Positions 1 through 8,313 of a stretch of 64,000 bases of DNA are shown piece by piece. The first letter of the stretch is position 1; the number at the start of each line of letters is the position of its first letter. The notes beneath the pieces are model-generated. The model was given only the letters and a program-made list of their open reading frames with translations. It did not search any database and had not been told where the DNA came from. The translations under genes were made by a program, and so were the position numbers. Origin of the DNA: Myxococcales bacterium (GTDB taxonomy: Bacteria > Myxococcota > Polyangia > Nannocystales > Nannocystaceae); assembly GCA_016793465.1 (NCBI GenBank), contig JAEUJW010000055.1, positions 233,936 through 297,935 on the forward strand. Reading direction: 5' to 3'.

Positions 1-1
1 G

Positions 2-1150
2 GAGGCGCTCGAGCGGTTCGCCCGCGAGGCGCCGCGGCAGGACGCGCTGCGCCGGCTGACGCGGGCGATGCTGTCGACCCAGAGCGTCGACCGCCTGCGG
101 ACGATCACGCTGCTCGGCATGACCGCGGGCTCGGTGCTGGGCTTCAGCCGCGCGGCCCTGCTGGTCTACGACGAGGACAGCCGCGCGCTGGTCGGCACCT
201 CGGCGATCGGGCCCTACGACGAGGAAGAAGCCCAGGGCATCTGGGACGCCATCGAGACCCACGACAAGACCATCGAGGAGATGCTGGCGGAGTACGCGGC
301 GCACGAGGTCGAGTCGCGCTTCGAGGAGTTCGTGCGCACGCTCGAGTGCTCGCTCGAGGACGCGGCCGAGGGCGACGAGATCGTGGCGGCGCTGGCCGCG
401 AGCGGGCCGCTGCGGTTCGTGCGCGAGCGGCCGGTCAACCCGGCGATCGCGGCGCTGGCCCCCCCGCAGGAGTTCCTGGTGTGCGCGATCAAGCTGCGCG
501 GGCGGCCGCTCGGGGTGGTGGTCGCGGACAACCGCTACACGCTGGCGCCGGTCGACCTCTCGGCGCTCGACTTCATCAGCTTCCTGCTCGACGCGGCGGC
601 GCTGGTCTCGGAGAACCTGCGGCTGCTCGAGAGCGTGGAGACGCTGGCGCGGCACGACGGGCTGACGGGGCTGTTCAACCGCCGCGAGTTCGAGACGCGC
701 ATGCAGGAGGAGCAGTCGCGGGCGCAGCGGCTGGGCTCGCAGTGCGGGCTGCTCATGCTGGACGTCGACCACTTCCAGGCGGTCAACGACACCTACGGGC
801 GCAAGGCGGGGGACGAGCTGCTGCAGACGGTCGGGGTGCTGCTGCGCTCGACGCTGCGGGCGCACGACATCGTGGCGCGCTTCGGCGGCGACGAGTTCGC
901 GGTGCTGGTGACCGACACGAACGCCGAGCAGGTGGTGGCGATCGCGGCGCGGGTGGGCACGCAGGCGCTCGAGCAGGGCATCTCGCTGAGCGTGGGGGCG
1001 TCGGTGTGGCCGCGGGACAACCTCGACACGTCGGTGCTGTTCGCCGAGGCGGACGCCAAGCTGTGGGAGGCCAAGCGCGGCGGGCGCTGCCGGGCGTGCG
1101 TCGAGTACAGCGACGGTGACGTGATCTTCGAGCTGACGGCCGAGGCCTGA
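2..1150 (+). CDS. Diguanylate cyclase (GAF-like + GGDEF), 5' end outside window
   Basis: The frame is open from base 2 to the stop at 1148-1150, so the true start lies upstream; the first internal ATG is at 68. The N-terminal ~200 residues look like a GAF-type sensory domain. The C-terminal ~165 residues are a GGDEF domain that makes the second messenger c-di-GMP from two GTP. The domain opens with HDGLTGLFNRREFE, and the signature FGGDEF is intact, so catalysis is expected. An RxxD inhibitory site (RAHD) sits five residues before GGDEF, which in this family gives product feedback inhibition. No EAL or HD-GYP domain follows. No signal peptide or membrane segment is visible in the part present. 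The convergent glutathione transferase gene begins right at the stop codon. Confidence 0.93.
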   Translation, partial: EALERFAREAPRQDALRRLTRAMLSTQSVDRLRTITLLGMTAGSVLGFSRAALLVYDEDSRALVGTSAIGPYDEEEAQGIWDAIETHDKTIEEMLAEYAAHEVESRFEEFVRTLECSLEDAAEGDEIVAALAASGPLRFVRERPVNPAIAALAPPQEFLVCAIKLRGRPLGVVVADNRYTLAPVDLSALDFISFLLDAAALVSENLRLLESVETLARHDGLTGLFNRREFETRMQEEQSRAQRLGSQCGLLMLDVDHFQAVNDTYGRKAGDELLQTVGVLLRSTLRAHDIVARFGGDEFAVLVTDTNAEQVVAIAARVGTQALEQGISLSVGASVWPRDNLDTSVLFAEADAKLWEAKRGGRCRACVEYSDGDVIFELTAEA

Positions 1151-1912
1151 TCAGGTGCGCATGACGCCGCGGCGGGCGGTCGCGGTCGTGTAGGTCGTGC
1201 CGGTGAGGGGGGCGCCGGCGGCCTCGAGGGCGGCGCGGTGGTCGGGGATCGGGGTGCGGATCAGGAGGTCCTCGAAGGGGCGCAGCCTGGCGAAGCCGGG
1301 GAGGGCGAGCACGCGCTCGACGAACGCGGCGGTGCGCGGCCAGCGGTCGGCGTCGACGCGGAAGCGGACCCACGCGGCGTTGCGGAAGGGCGCGGCGACG
1401 GCGATGTCGGCGATCGAGAGCTCGTCGAAGATGAAGCCGTCGGCGGGCAGCTGGGCCTCGAGGTAGTCGAGGATCTGCGGGATGTCCTCGTCGACGGTGC
1501 AGCGCAGGACGTCCTGGTCGGGCTCGCGGCCCCACACGAACCGCTGGATCACCTGCTGGTTGAACAGGCGCCAGATGAACACCTCGGCCATGCGGGTGTC
1601 GGCGTACTCCTCGAGCCAGCGGGCGCGGGCGCGGGCGGCGGCGCCGCGGGGGAGCAGCGGCGGGGCGGGGTGGCGCTCGTCGAGGTACTCGCAGATCACG
1701 GTCGAGTCGTTGAGCACGAGCTGGTCGTCGACGAGCACGGGCACGCGGCGGAGCGGGCTCAGCTTGGTGAACTCGTCGTCGGTGTAGAAGGCGATGACGG
1801 GGTCGATCTCGTAGGGGATGCCCTTCAGGTCGAGCACGACGAGGACCTTGCGGACGTAGGGGGAGACGTAGGACCCGAGGACCCGCACCGGCGCGTGCAT
1901 GGCCCGCGTCAT
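1151..1912 (-). CDS. Glutathione S-transferase family protein
   Basis: A 253-aa cytosolic protein with the two-domain GST layout. The thioredoxin-like N-domain contains SPYVRK, where a Ser takes the usual catalytic position. It also has the conserved cis-Pro in VPVLVDDQ and the glutathione-binding turn NDSTVICEYLDERHP. The all-helical C-domain contains FIFDELSIADIAVAAPFRNA, which fits the conserved N-capping box (S/T-x-x-D) of GSTs. Such enzymes conjugate or reduce electrophiles with glutathione; the substrate cannot be read from sequence. Two in-frame ATGs are possible, 1912 and 1900; neither has a clear ribosome-binding site. Only 27 bp separate it from the divergent phosphomevalonate kinase gene, so the promoters must overlap the coding ends. 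Confidence 0.88.
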   Translation of the reverse strand: MTRAMHAPVRVLGSYVSPYVRKVLVVLDLKGIPYEIDPVIAFYTDDEFTKLSPLRRVPVLVDDQLVLNDSTVICEYLDERHPAPPLLPRGAAARARARWLEEYADTRMAEVFIWRLFNQQVIQRFVWGREPDQDVLRCTVDEDIPQILDYLEAQLPADGFIFDELSIADIAVAAPFRNAAWVRFRVDADRWPRTAAFVERVLALPGFARLRPFEDLLIRTPIPDHRAALEAAGAPLTGTTYTTATARRGVMRT

Positions 1913-1939
1913 AACACGGATCCGCGGTATGCTCGGGCG

Positions 1940-2518
1940 ATGGTGCGGGTGCTGGCGATCTCGGGCAAGCGGTTCGCGGGCAAGGACACGCTGGCGGGCA
2001 TGATCCTGGCGGAGGCGCGGCGGCGCGGGCGGAGCGAGCCGGACGCGGCGCACGCGTTCGCGGGGGAGAGCAAGCGGATGTTCGTGGCCGTGCAGGCGGC
2101 GCGCGGGGTGGCGGTCGACCTCGTGCGGCTGCAGGGCGAGCGGGCCTACAAGGAGCTTTGGCGGCCGCAGCTGACGGAGTTCACGGTGGCGGCGCTGCGC
2201 GCGGACCCGCGGGTGTTCTGCGCGGCCGTGGCCGATCGCGTCGCGGCGGCGGGGCGGAGCGCGGTGATCTCGGACCTGCGGCTGCGGCTCGAGGTGGAGC
2301 ACCTGCGGCCGCGGTTCGACCTGCGCGTGGTGCGGGTGACGCGGCCCGACGCGCTGCGGGCGGCGTCGGGGTGGGTGGTGACGCCGGGGGTCGACGATCA
2401 TCCGACCGAGACGGAGCTCGACGACCCGGGGCTGTGGGACGAGGAGCTCGTGAACGACGGCGCGCCGGCGGAGCTCGCGGGGGCGGTCGAGCGGCGGTTC
2501 GCCGCGTGGTTCGGGTGA
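1940..2518 (+). CDS. Animal-type phosphomevalonate kinase
   Basis: A 192-aa P-loop kinase, the size of metazoan phosphomevalonate kinase, which phosphorylates 5-phosphomevalonate in the mevalonate route to isoprenoids. The P-loop is SGKRFAGKDT (residues 8-17), matching the animal SGKRxxGKD form. Further family features in the right order are ESKRMFV, YKELWRP, ADPRVFC and VISDLR. The near-diagnostic block GWVVTPGVDDHPTETELDD follows, then ELVNDG. This is the nucleoside-monophosphate-kinase-like family of animals, not the GHMP kinase usual in bacteria. No other mevalonate-pathway gene is next to it. ATG 1940 is the only Met before the P-loop. Nannocystis-type myxobacteria make sterols, so a mevalonate supply makes sense; that link is inference. 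Confidence 0.85.
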   Translation: MVRVLAISGKRFAGKDTLAGMILAEARRRGRSEPDAAHAFAGESKRMFVAVQAARGVAVDLVRLQGERAYKELWRPQLTEFTVAALRADPRVFCAAVADRVAAAGRSAVISDLRLRLEVEHLRPRFDLRVVRVTRPDALRAASGWVVTPGVDDHPTETELDDPGLWDEELVNDGAPAELAGAVERRFAAWFG

Positions 2519-2533
2519 GGCGGGGCGGTCGCC

Positions 2534-2749
2534 TCAGGTCGCCTCGGCGAGCTCGTACTGGCCGTCGGGGCGCACCAGGCCGCGCGAGACCGCGGCGTCC
2601 TCGGGGTCCTTCAGGACGATCTGGCAGCCGTACTGGCCGCACAGCTCGATGGCCTGCTGCAGCGTGCCCTCGCGGTGCTGGAGGAGCACGTGCGTGGGGA
2701 TCTCGATGGTCCCGCGGAACTCGAACCGGTAGGTGGCGGCGTCTTGCAT
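2534..2749 (-). CDS. Small conserved-looking hypothetical protein
   Basis: A 71-aa protein with no signal peptide, membrane segment or recognised motif. ATG 2749 is preceded by AGGA at good spacing, which favours it over the upstream ATG at 2797. The sequence contains a beta-strand-like first half (ATYRFEFRGTIEIPTHVLL) and a short helix, then LKDPEDAAVSRGLVRPDG. It is convergent with the phosphomevalonate kinase gene (15-bp gap). A compact soluble domain is likely; no function can be assigned. Confidence 0.6.
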   Translation of the reverse strand: MQDAATYRFEFRGTIEIPTHVLLQHREGTLQQAIELCGQYGCQIVLKDPEDAAVSRGLVRPDGQYELAEAT

Positions 2750-2986
2750 CGGTGCGTCCTGCTGAACCCAAGTAGCCGGTATCGGGGCCGGCGCCAAGGC
2801 CCGCTGGACGCGCCCGCCGTTGGGCCGCGCAGGCGCGGGGGATCGGGTTCGAGCGGCGGCGGCGGTCCGAATCCGCGGGTCGCGCTGGTGTGGTCCGTCG
2901 GCGTCGGGTGCGGGCGCGACGTCGCCGCCGACGCGGCCGCGCGACGTCGCGGTCGTCGTCGCCGCCCGCGCGCCGGGTCGTGACGG

Positions 2987-3859
2987 TCAATCGACGCGGG
3001 CGAGGAACTCGCGCAGCGCCGCCTGGGCCGCGGGCTCCGTCAGCGTGGGCGCGTGGCCGACGCGCGGCACCTCGACGACCGCGAGCCGCGGCGCGGCGGC
3101 CCGCATCGCGGCCACGTGTTCGGGCTCGATCACCTCGGAGGTGGCGCCGCGGACCAGCAGCGTCGGCCTCGCGCGGGCCAGCCGGCGGAACGCGTAGCGG
3201 GCGATCCACGCGGTGTTGCGCAGCCGGGTCGTGCGAAACGGCTCGGCGATGCCGAGGTCGTAGCGCTGGGTGAGTACGCCGGGGGCCGTCTCTTCGAACC
3301 CGCGCCGGGCCCAGCGCTGCCACTCCTCGGGCGGGAGGTCGGGGAACGAGGCGCCGTAGAGGTCGCGCACGTGCGCGGCGGCCTCGTCCCACGAGGAGAT
3401 CCGGACCGGGCGGCCGACGTACTGGGCGATCCGCTCGAGGGCCCGCATCGCCACCGTGGGTCCGGCGTCGTTGAGCACCGCCGCGGAGATCAGCGAGAGC
3501 TTGCGCAGGGCGATCGTCAGGATCACCAGGCCGCCCATCGAGGTGCCGATCATCACGGCGCGGGCGATGCCGACGTCATGCATCAGCTTCATGATGTCGC
3601 CGGCGTAGGTCATCGGCACGTAGCGCCGGGTGATCGGGTCGTGCGCCGACTTGCCGCGCCCGCGCACGTCGACCGCGAGCACGCGGCGGCCCTGGGCGGC
3701 GATCCACGGGGCCACGTCCTCGAAGTCGGCCGAGTTGCGGGTCAGACCGTGGATGCAGAGCACCGGCAGGCGGGCCGGGCCGCCGTGGCCCGGGTAGTCG
3801 CGGGCGTAGAGGCGCAGGCCGTCGGCGCTGGTGTGGACGAGGTCGTTGTAGGTCGACAT
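2987..3859 (-). CDS. Alpha/beta-hydrolase fold protein
   Basis: A 290-aa cytosolic alpha/beta hydrolase. The oxyanion-loop motif CIHGLTRNSADF is near residue 35, DVRGRGKS is near 64-71, and the nucleophile elbow GTSMGG puts the catalytic Ser at 107. The C-terminal GHAPTLTEP supplies the His. The fold suggests an esterase, lactonase or C-C hydrolase of the MhpC/DhaA-like group; substrate unknown. It starts 8 bp after the stop of the acyl-CoA ligase gene on the same strand, so the two are almost certainly co-transcribed. A thioesterase or hydrolase acting on an acyl product is a reasonable but unproven reading. Confidence 0.85.
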   Translation of the reverse strand: MSTYNDLVHTSADGLRLYARDYPGHGGPARLPVLCIHGLTRNSADFEDVAPWIAAQGRRVLAVDVRGRGKSAHDPITRRYVPMTYAGDIMKLMHDVGIARAVMIGTSMGGLVILTIALRKLSLISAAVLNDAGPTVAMRALERIAQYVGRPVRISSWDEAAAHVRDLYGASFPDLPPEEWQRWARRGFEETAPGVLTQRYDLGIAEPFRTTRLRNTAWIARYAFRRLARARPTLLVRGATSEVIEPEHVAAMRAAAPRLAVVEVPRVGHAPTLTEPAAQAALREFLARVD

Positions 3860-3867
3860 GGGCGGGA

Positions 3868-5379
3868 TCAGATGTTGCGCTCGCGGCCGGCCCAGTAGGG
3901 CTCGCGCAGGCTGCGCTTGAGAATTTTGCCGGCGACGCTGCGCGGGAAGTCGTCGACGAGCACGACGCGGCTGACCCGCTGGTAGCGGGCGCCGACGTTG
4001 GCGTTGATCCACGCGCGCAGCTCGTCGGGGTCGACGGCCGCGCCGGGGCGCAGGCGGACCGCGGCGAGCGGCGTCTCGCCCCACTTGTCGTCGGGCACGC
4101 CGAACACCACGGCCTCGGCGACCTGCGGGTGGCGGGCGATCACCTCCTCGATGTCGTGGGGGTAGATCTTGACGCCGCCGGAGTCGATCATGTCCTTCAC
4201 GCGGTCGACGAGGTAGAGGAAGCCGTCCTCGTCGACGCGGCCGAGGTCGCCGGTGAGCAGCCAGCCGTCGACGATCGTGCGCGCGGTCAGCTCGGGCTTG
4301 CCGTAGTAGCCGGGCATCAGGAACGGGCCCTTGCCGGCGATCTCGCCGACCTCGCCGACGGCCACGGGGACGCGCTGCTCGTCGACGATGCGCAGGTCGA
4401 AGAACGGCGGAGGCACGCCGACCGAGCCGCGCTTGCGCACCGCGTCGGCGCGGTCGAGGATGGTGACGAAGCCCTCGGTCAGGCCGTAGAGCTCGTGCAT
4501 GCGGCCGGGCAGGGCCGCCTCGATGCGGTCGCGGTGGGCCAGCGGCAGCGGGGCGCCGAGCGAGAGCAGGACCTCGAGCGAGGTCAGGCGCGCGGGGTCG
4601 AAGCCGGGCGACTCGAGGATCGCGGCGATCTGCGAGGGCACCAGCATGACGTGGGTGACCCGCTCGCCCTCGACGGTGCGCAGGAAGGCGGCGACGTCGA
4701 ACTGCGGGTGCACGATGTAGGCCGCGCCGGCGAACAGCGCCGGCATGAGCGTGACGAACGCGCCGTTGAACACCATGGCCCCGGTGTGCAGGGCGACCGA
4801 GGCCGCCGTCATGCGCCACGCGCTGGCCAGCACGGTGGCGTAGTGGGCGCGGATGCGGTGGGTCAGGGCGATGCCCTTCGGCATGCCGGTGGTGCCGCTG
4901 GTGTACATGATGTTGAACAGGTCGTCGGGCCGCACGCGGGCGGCGACCGGGGCCGCGTCGGCGGCGGCGAGGCGGGCCTGCCACGCGGGGCCGGTCTGCA
5001 CGCACGTGGTCGCCAGGGCGGCGCAGGCGGCCAGCGTCTCGGCGGCGGTCTCGGCCGAGTGCACGACGAGCCGCGGGCTCGCGTCGCCGATCAGCGTGGC
5101 CAGGCCGCTCGCGGTCAGCAGCGGCGAGAGCGGCACGGCGCAGGCGCCCATGCGGGCGCAGGCCCAGTAGAGCGCGATCATCTCCGGGCAGTTGGCGAGC
5201 ACGGTGACCACGCGGTCGCCGTGCTCGACCCCGGCGTCGCGCAGGGCGCGGGCGGTGCGGTCGACCTCGGCGTCGAGCTCACGCCAGGTGCGCCAGTCGT
5301 CGGCGAAGGCGAAGGCGCGGGCGTCGGGGCGGTAGCGGGCGTGGTGGGCGACGAGGCCGGCGATGGTCAGGCAGTCCAT
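3868..5379 (-). CDS. AMP-dependent acyl-CoA synthetase/ligase
   Basis: A 503-aa ANL-superfamily adenylating enzyme that activates a carboxylic acid with ATP and then forms the CoA thioester. All core motifs are present in order: the P-loop-like YTSGTTGMPKG, YGLTEGF, GDLGRVDEDGFLYLVDRVKD, GGVKIYPHDIEE, and the C-terminal catalytic-Lys motif GKILKRSLRE. Size and motifs fit medium/long-chain or aromatic acyl-CoA ligases; the acid is not predictable by eye. ATG 5379 begins MDCLTIAGLVAHHARYRPD, a normal N-terminus for the family. It is the first gene of a two-gene operon with the hydrolase and is divergent from a small membrane protein (94-bp gap). Confidence 0.92.
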   Translation of the reverse strand: MDCLTIAGLVAHHARYRPDARAFAFADDWRTWRELDAEVDRTARALRDAGVEHGDRVVTVLANCPEMIALYWACARMGACAVPLSPLLTASGLATLIGDASPRLVVHSAETAAETLAACAALATTCVQTGPAWQARLAAADAAPVAARVRPDDLFNIMYTSGTTGMPKGIALTHRIRAHYATVLASAWRMTAASVALHTGAMVFNGAFVTLMPALFAGAAYIVHPQFDVAAFLRTVEGERVTHVMLVPSQIAAILESPGFDPARLTSLEVLLSLGAPLPLAHRDRIEAALPGRMHELYGLTEGFVTILDRADAVRKRGSVGVPPPFFDLRIVDEQRVPVAVGEVGEIAGKGPFLMPGYYGKPELTARTIVDGWLLTGDLGRVDEDGFLYLVDRVKDMIDSGGVKIYPHDIEEVIARHPQVAEAVVFGVPDDKWGETPLAAVRLRPGAAVDPDELRAWINANVGARYQRVSRVVLVDDFPRSVAGKILKRSLREPYWAGRERNI

Positions 5380-5473
5380 GGTGCGGGGCGCCGATGGTAG
5401 CCGAACCCCGGCGTGTGGGGGCCGCCGGCGGTGATACGACCGGTCGCCGCCGGCGCGGTGTAGGCTCGCGGAG

Positions 5474-5860
5474 ATGTCCGCCGTCCCGCCCGCGCTGCGC
5501 ACCTGGTTCGTGATCCACTGCGTCGTCGACCTGACGTTCGCCGTCCCGCTGTTCGTCGCGCCGGTGGCGACGCTGCGGCTGTTCGGGTGGACCGCCGTCG
5601 ACCCGCTGACGACCCGGCTGGTCGCGGCCGCGCTGGTCGGCATCGGCGTCGAGTCGTACCTCGGGCGCGACGCCCCGCGCGAGCACTTCGCCGGCATGCT
5701 CCGCCTCAAGGTGCTGTGGTCGCTCGCGGCCAACCTCGGCATCTTCCTGTCCATCCTGCAGGGGGCGCCGGCGATGGCCTGGCTGTTTCAGGCGATCTTC
5801 CTCGGCTTCTCGGCGCTGTGGATCACGTACGCGGTGCGCCTCTCCCGGGGCGACACGTAA
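5474..5860 (+). CDS. Small four-helix membrane protein
   Basis: A 128-aa hydrophobic protein. Predicted membrane segments by eye lie around residues 10-32, 44-60, 74-95 and 98-120, with short charged loops (GRDAPREHFAGMLRLK) between helices 2 and 3. There is no signal-peptidase motif and no catalytic motif. It resembles small uncharacterised integral membrane proteins of proteobacteria; I do not recognise a named family. It is divergent from the acyl-CoA ligase operon, so the shared 94-bp gap should hold promoters for both. Confidence 0.7.
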   Translation: MSAVPPALRTWFVIHCVVDLTFAVPLFVAPVATLRLFGWTAVDPLTTRLVAAALVGIGVESYLGRDAPREHFAGMLRLKVLWSLAANLGIFLSILQGAPAMAWLFQAIFLGFSALWITYAVRLSRGDT

Positions 5861-6030
5861 CCTACCCTCGTCGACGAGCCGCGGATCGCGGTCGACGGGG
5901 TCGTGCTCGCCGAGCGTCGATGCGTCGACGGGCCGCGTCTCCCGCGGTCGCGGACGCGGGAATCGCCGCGCGATACTGCGTTCCGTTGCGATCCACGCGG
6001 GCCGCGAATACCATGCGGTGGGGGTACACG

Positions 6031-6903
6031 ATGTCGGAGACCGGCGACGAGACCGCGGACCTGCGGGCGCAGATCGAGACGTTGCAGCGCCGGGTGGCCG
6101 AGCTCGAGGGCAGCGACGAGGAGCGTCGCAAGGCCATCGAGGCCGCGGCCATGCTCGACAACCTGCAGGTCGGGCTGGTGGTCCAGGGCCCGCGCAGCGA
6201 GATGCTGCGCTACAACGAGACGGCGCTCGACATGCTCGGTCTGACCGCGGAGCAGATCCTGGGCCGCGACTCGTTCGACCCGCGCTGGGGCGTCATCCAC
6301 GAGGACGGCTCGCCGTTCCCCGGCGACCAGCACCCGGTCGTCGTCGCCCTGAACACGCGCAAGCCGGTGCAGGGCGTGATCATGGGCGTGTACCGCCCGG
6401 CCTCGGAGTCGCGGGTGTGGCTGCTGGTCTCGGCGACGCCGCTGTTCGACGCCGAGGGCCGCGCGGTCCGCACGGTCTGCACGTTCACCGACATCACCGC
6501 GCAGAAGCAGGCCGAGGTGCTGGTGCGCGAGCAGAAGGAGCTGCTCGAGCGCATGAGCTCGCCGATCCTCCCGATCGCCGCCGGCGTGGTGCTGCTGCCG
6601 CTGATCGGCCAGTTCGACGCCGGCCGGGCCGAGCGCGTGCAGGACGGCATCCTCACCGGGGTGGCCCGGCACGCCGCGCGCGTGGTGATCCTCGACATCA
6701 CCGGCGTGTCGACGGCCGACGCCGGCTTCGCCGGCTCGCTGCTGCAGATCAGCCGGGCCGTCCGCCTGCTCGGCGCGGAGGTCGTGGTCACCGGCATGAC
6801 GCCGGCGATCGCTCAGACCCTCGTCGGCCTCGGCATCGACCTCGGCGGGCTCGCCACCCGCGGCACCCTGCAGGACGGCGTCAGCTTCGCGCTGCGGCGC
6901 TGA
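6031..6903 (+). CDS. PAS-STAS regulator (RsbR-type)
   Basis: A 290-aa soluble regulator. A short coiled coil (residues ~8-35) is followed by a PAS domain (~45-160, ending CTFTDITAQKQAE). A C-terminal STAS domain follows (~175-285) with the signature VVILDITGVSTADAGFAGSLLQ. In the RsbR/RsbS family the Thr or Ser of this loop is phosphorylated by a partner kinase and the protein works in a stressosome-like or partner-switching complex. Here the loop carries Thr and Ser in GVSTADAG, so phospho-regulation remains possible. ATG 6031 is preceded by GTGGGGG; an upstream in-frame ATG at 6013 is less well placed. No kinase or phosphatase partner gene is adjacent. Confidence 0.88.
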   Translation: MSETGDETADLRAQIETLQRRVAELEGSDEERRKAIEAAAMLDNLQVGLVVQGPRSEMLRYNETALDMLGLTAEQILGRDSFDPRWGVIHEDGSPFPGDQHPVVVALNTRKPVQGVIMGVYRPASESRVWLLVSATPLFDAEGRAVRTVCTFTDITAQKQAEVLVREQKELLERMSSPILPIAAGVVLLPLIGQFDAGRAERVQDGILTGVARHAARVVILDITGVSTADAGFAGSLLQISRAVRLLGAEVVVTGMTPAIAQTLVGLGIDLGGLATRGTLQDGVSFALRR

Positions 6904-6923
6904 CGCCCGTCACCGCCGCGCGG

Positions 6924-8018
6924 TCAGTACTTGCACTTGTCGGAGTCGGCGATCGCGTCGACGAGCGCCTGCGGGTCGGAGAACTGCAGCACGTGCACGG
7001 CGCCGGGCCCGAGCACCGGCACGTAGCAGTCGGAGTCGTCGTCGCCGGTGAGGTGCTGGTACAGCGTCTCGCTCTCCGAGAGCTGGACGTAGATGTCCTC
7101 CTCGTAGGCGATCGCGCGCAGGCGCGTGCCCTTCTCGAACAGCTCGGCGTCGGCGTTCGGGCGCGACGAGAACGGCCCGGTGCCGTTGAGCTGGTGGATG
7201 GCCCGCAGCGGCTCGCCGAGCGCGTTGAAGCCGCCGTCCTCGATCTGCTGGGGGGTCAGCGCGCCGGGCACGACGTCGCCGTCGCGGTTGGTGAAGTAGA
7301 ACGCGGGCCACAGCGACACGGGGATCTCGAACAGCTCGCCGTGCACCGGGTCCTGCACGGCGAACGCCTGGATCAGCCCCGAGAGGTCGCCGCTGTCGCC
7401 GAGCTGCCACGGGACGTTGGCCGGCAGGTCCGAGGCCACGAGCACGGCGTCGCGGAAGTCGTAGCGCTTGCGCAGGCTGCTGCCCTGGTCGATAAGCCGC
7501 TGCTGCAGCATCTGCACCAGCGTGCCGCCCATGCTGTGCCCGAGGATCGTGCGCGGCTTGATCTTGCGGGCGTGCAGGCGGTCGAGCACCCGCTCGAGCA
7601 TGGTCACGTAGTCGAACAGGTCGAGGTCGCCGAACTGCGCGCCCTGCGGGACGCCGCTGTTGCCGCGCACCGGCATGTCGGCCGACAGCACGCACGCGCC
7701 CTCGCCGAGCGCCTCGGCGTAGGGGCGCCACGAGGCCGCCGAGAACACGCCGCCGTGGACCGCGAACTGACAGTCCTTCGACTTGCTGGCCTTGTCGAGG
7801 TCGCCGTAGAGGTTGACGAACAGGTCGACCGTGACGCCCGGCCGCACCTGCACGTCCTCCAGCAGGAAGCCCGGCGTGCCGTCGGCGCCGATGTCGAGGA
7901 CGACGTCGTTGCCGCCGCGGAGGTCGATGTCGCCGTCGTCGCCGGGTTCGAAGCACGCCGCCGGCGCGGTCAGGGTCGTGGCGAGCAGACAATGTTTGCC
8001 GAGGCTTACGATGTTCAT
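6924..8018 (-). CDS. Exported alpha/beta-hydrolase (lipase/esterase-like)
   Basis: A 364-aa protein starting with a short basic-hydrophobic leader that ends TAPAAC, so it is probably exported and may be lipidated, although the residue at -3 is atypical for a lipobox. The mature part has an alpha/beta-hydrolase core. HGGVFSA forms the oxyanion region, GHSMGG is the nucleophile elbow with the catalytic Ser, and Asp and His candidates lie in the last third. GDGDIDLRGGND near the mature N-terminus is a flexible acidic linker. Lipase or esterase activity at the cell surface is likely; substrate unknown. It converges with the PAS-STAS gene (20-bp gap). Confidence 0.78.
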   Translation of the reverse strand: MNIVSLGKHCLLATTLTAPAACFEPGDDGDIDLRGGNDVVLDIGADGTPGFLLEDVQVRPGVTVDLFVNLYGDLDKASKSKDCQFAVHGGVFSAASWRPYAEALGEGACVLSADMPVRGNSGVPQGAQFGDLDLFDYVTMLERVLDRLHARKIKPRTILGHSMGGTLVQMLQQRLIDQGSSLRKRYDFRDAVLVASDLPANVPWQLGDSGDLSGLIQAFAVQDPVHGELFEIPVSLWPAFYFTNRDGDVVPGALTPQQIEDGGFNALGEPLRAIHQLNGTGPFSSRPNADAELFEKGTRLRAIAYEEDIYVQLSESETLYQHLTGDDDSDCYVPVLGPGAVHVLQFSDPQALVDAIADSDKCKY

Positions 8019-8313
8019 CGCATCGGTTATGCCAGCGCGCGAACAGCCGGGGAAGCCGCGGCGCCGTGTCTCACAGTGTGCGGCGCGCGTGCCCGACAGG
8101 TCCGGGTTCTCCACCTGTCGGCAGGTCGCCGCGTCGCGCGAGCGCTCCGCGGACGTCGGTCGCGTCGACGAACAGGCGGCGAGCTCGAGGTCGGGCACGT
8201 GTCCGTCACGTGGGTCGCAACCATCGCTGGCGACCACGCACGCCGTCGACGCGGGCGTGTCGGGGAGATCTGCGGGACCGAGGGCCTGGGGCCCGCCGAC
8301 CCGAGACGCGACG

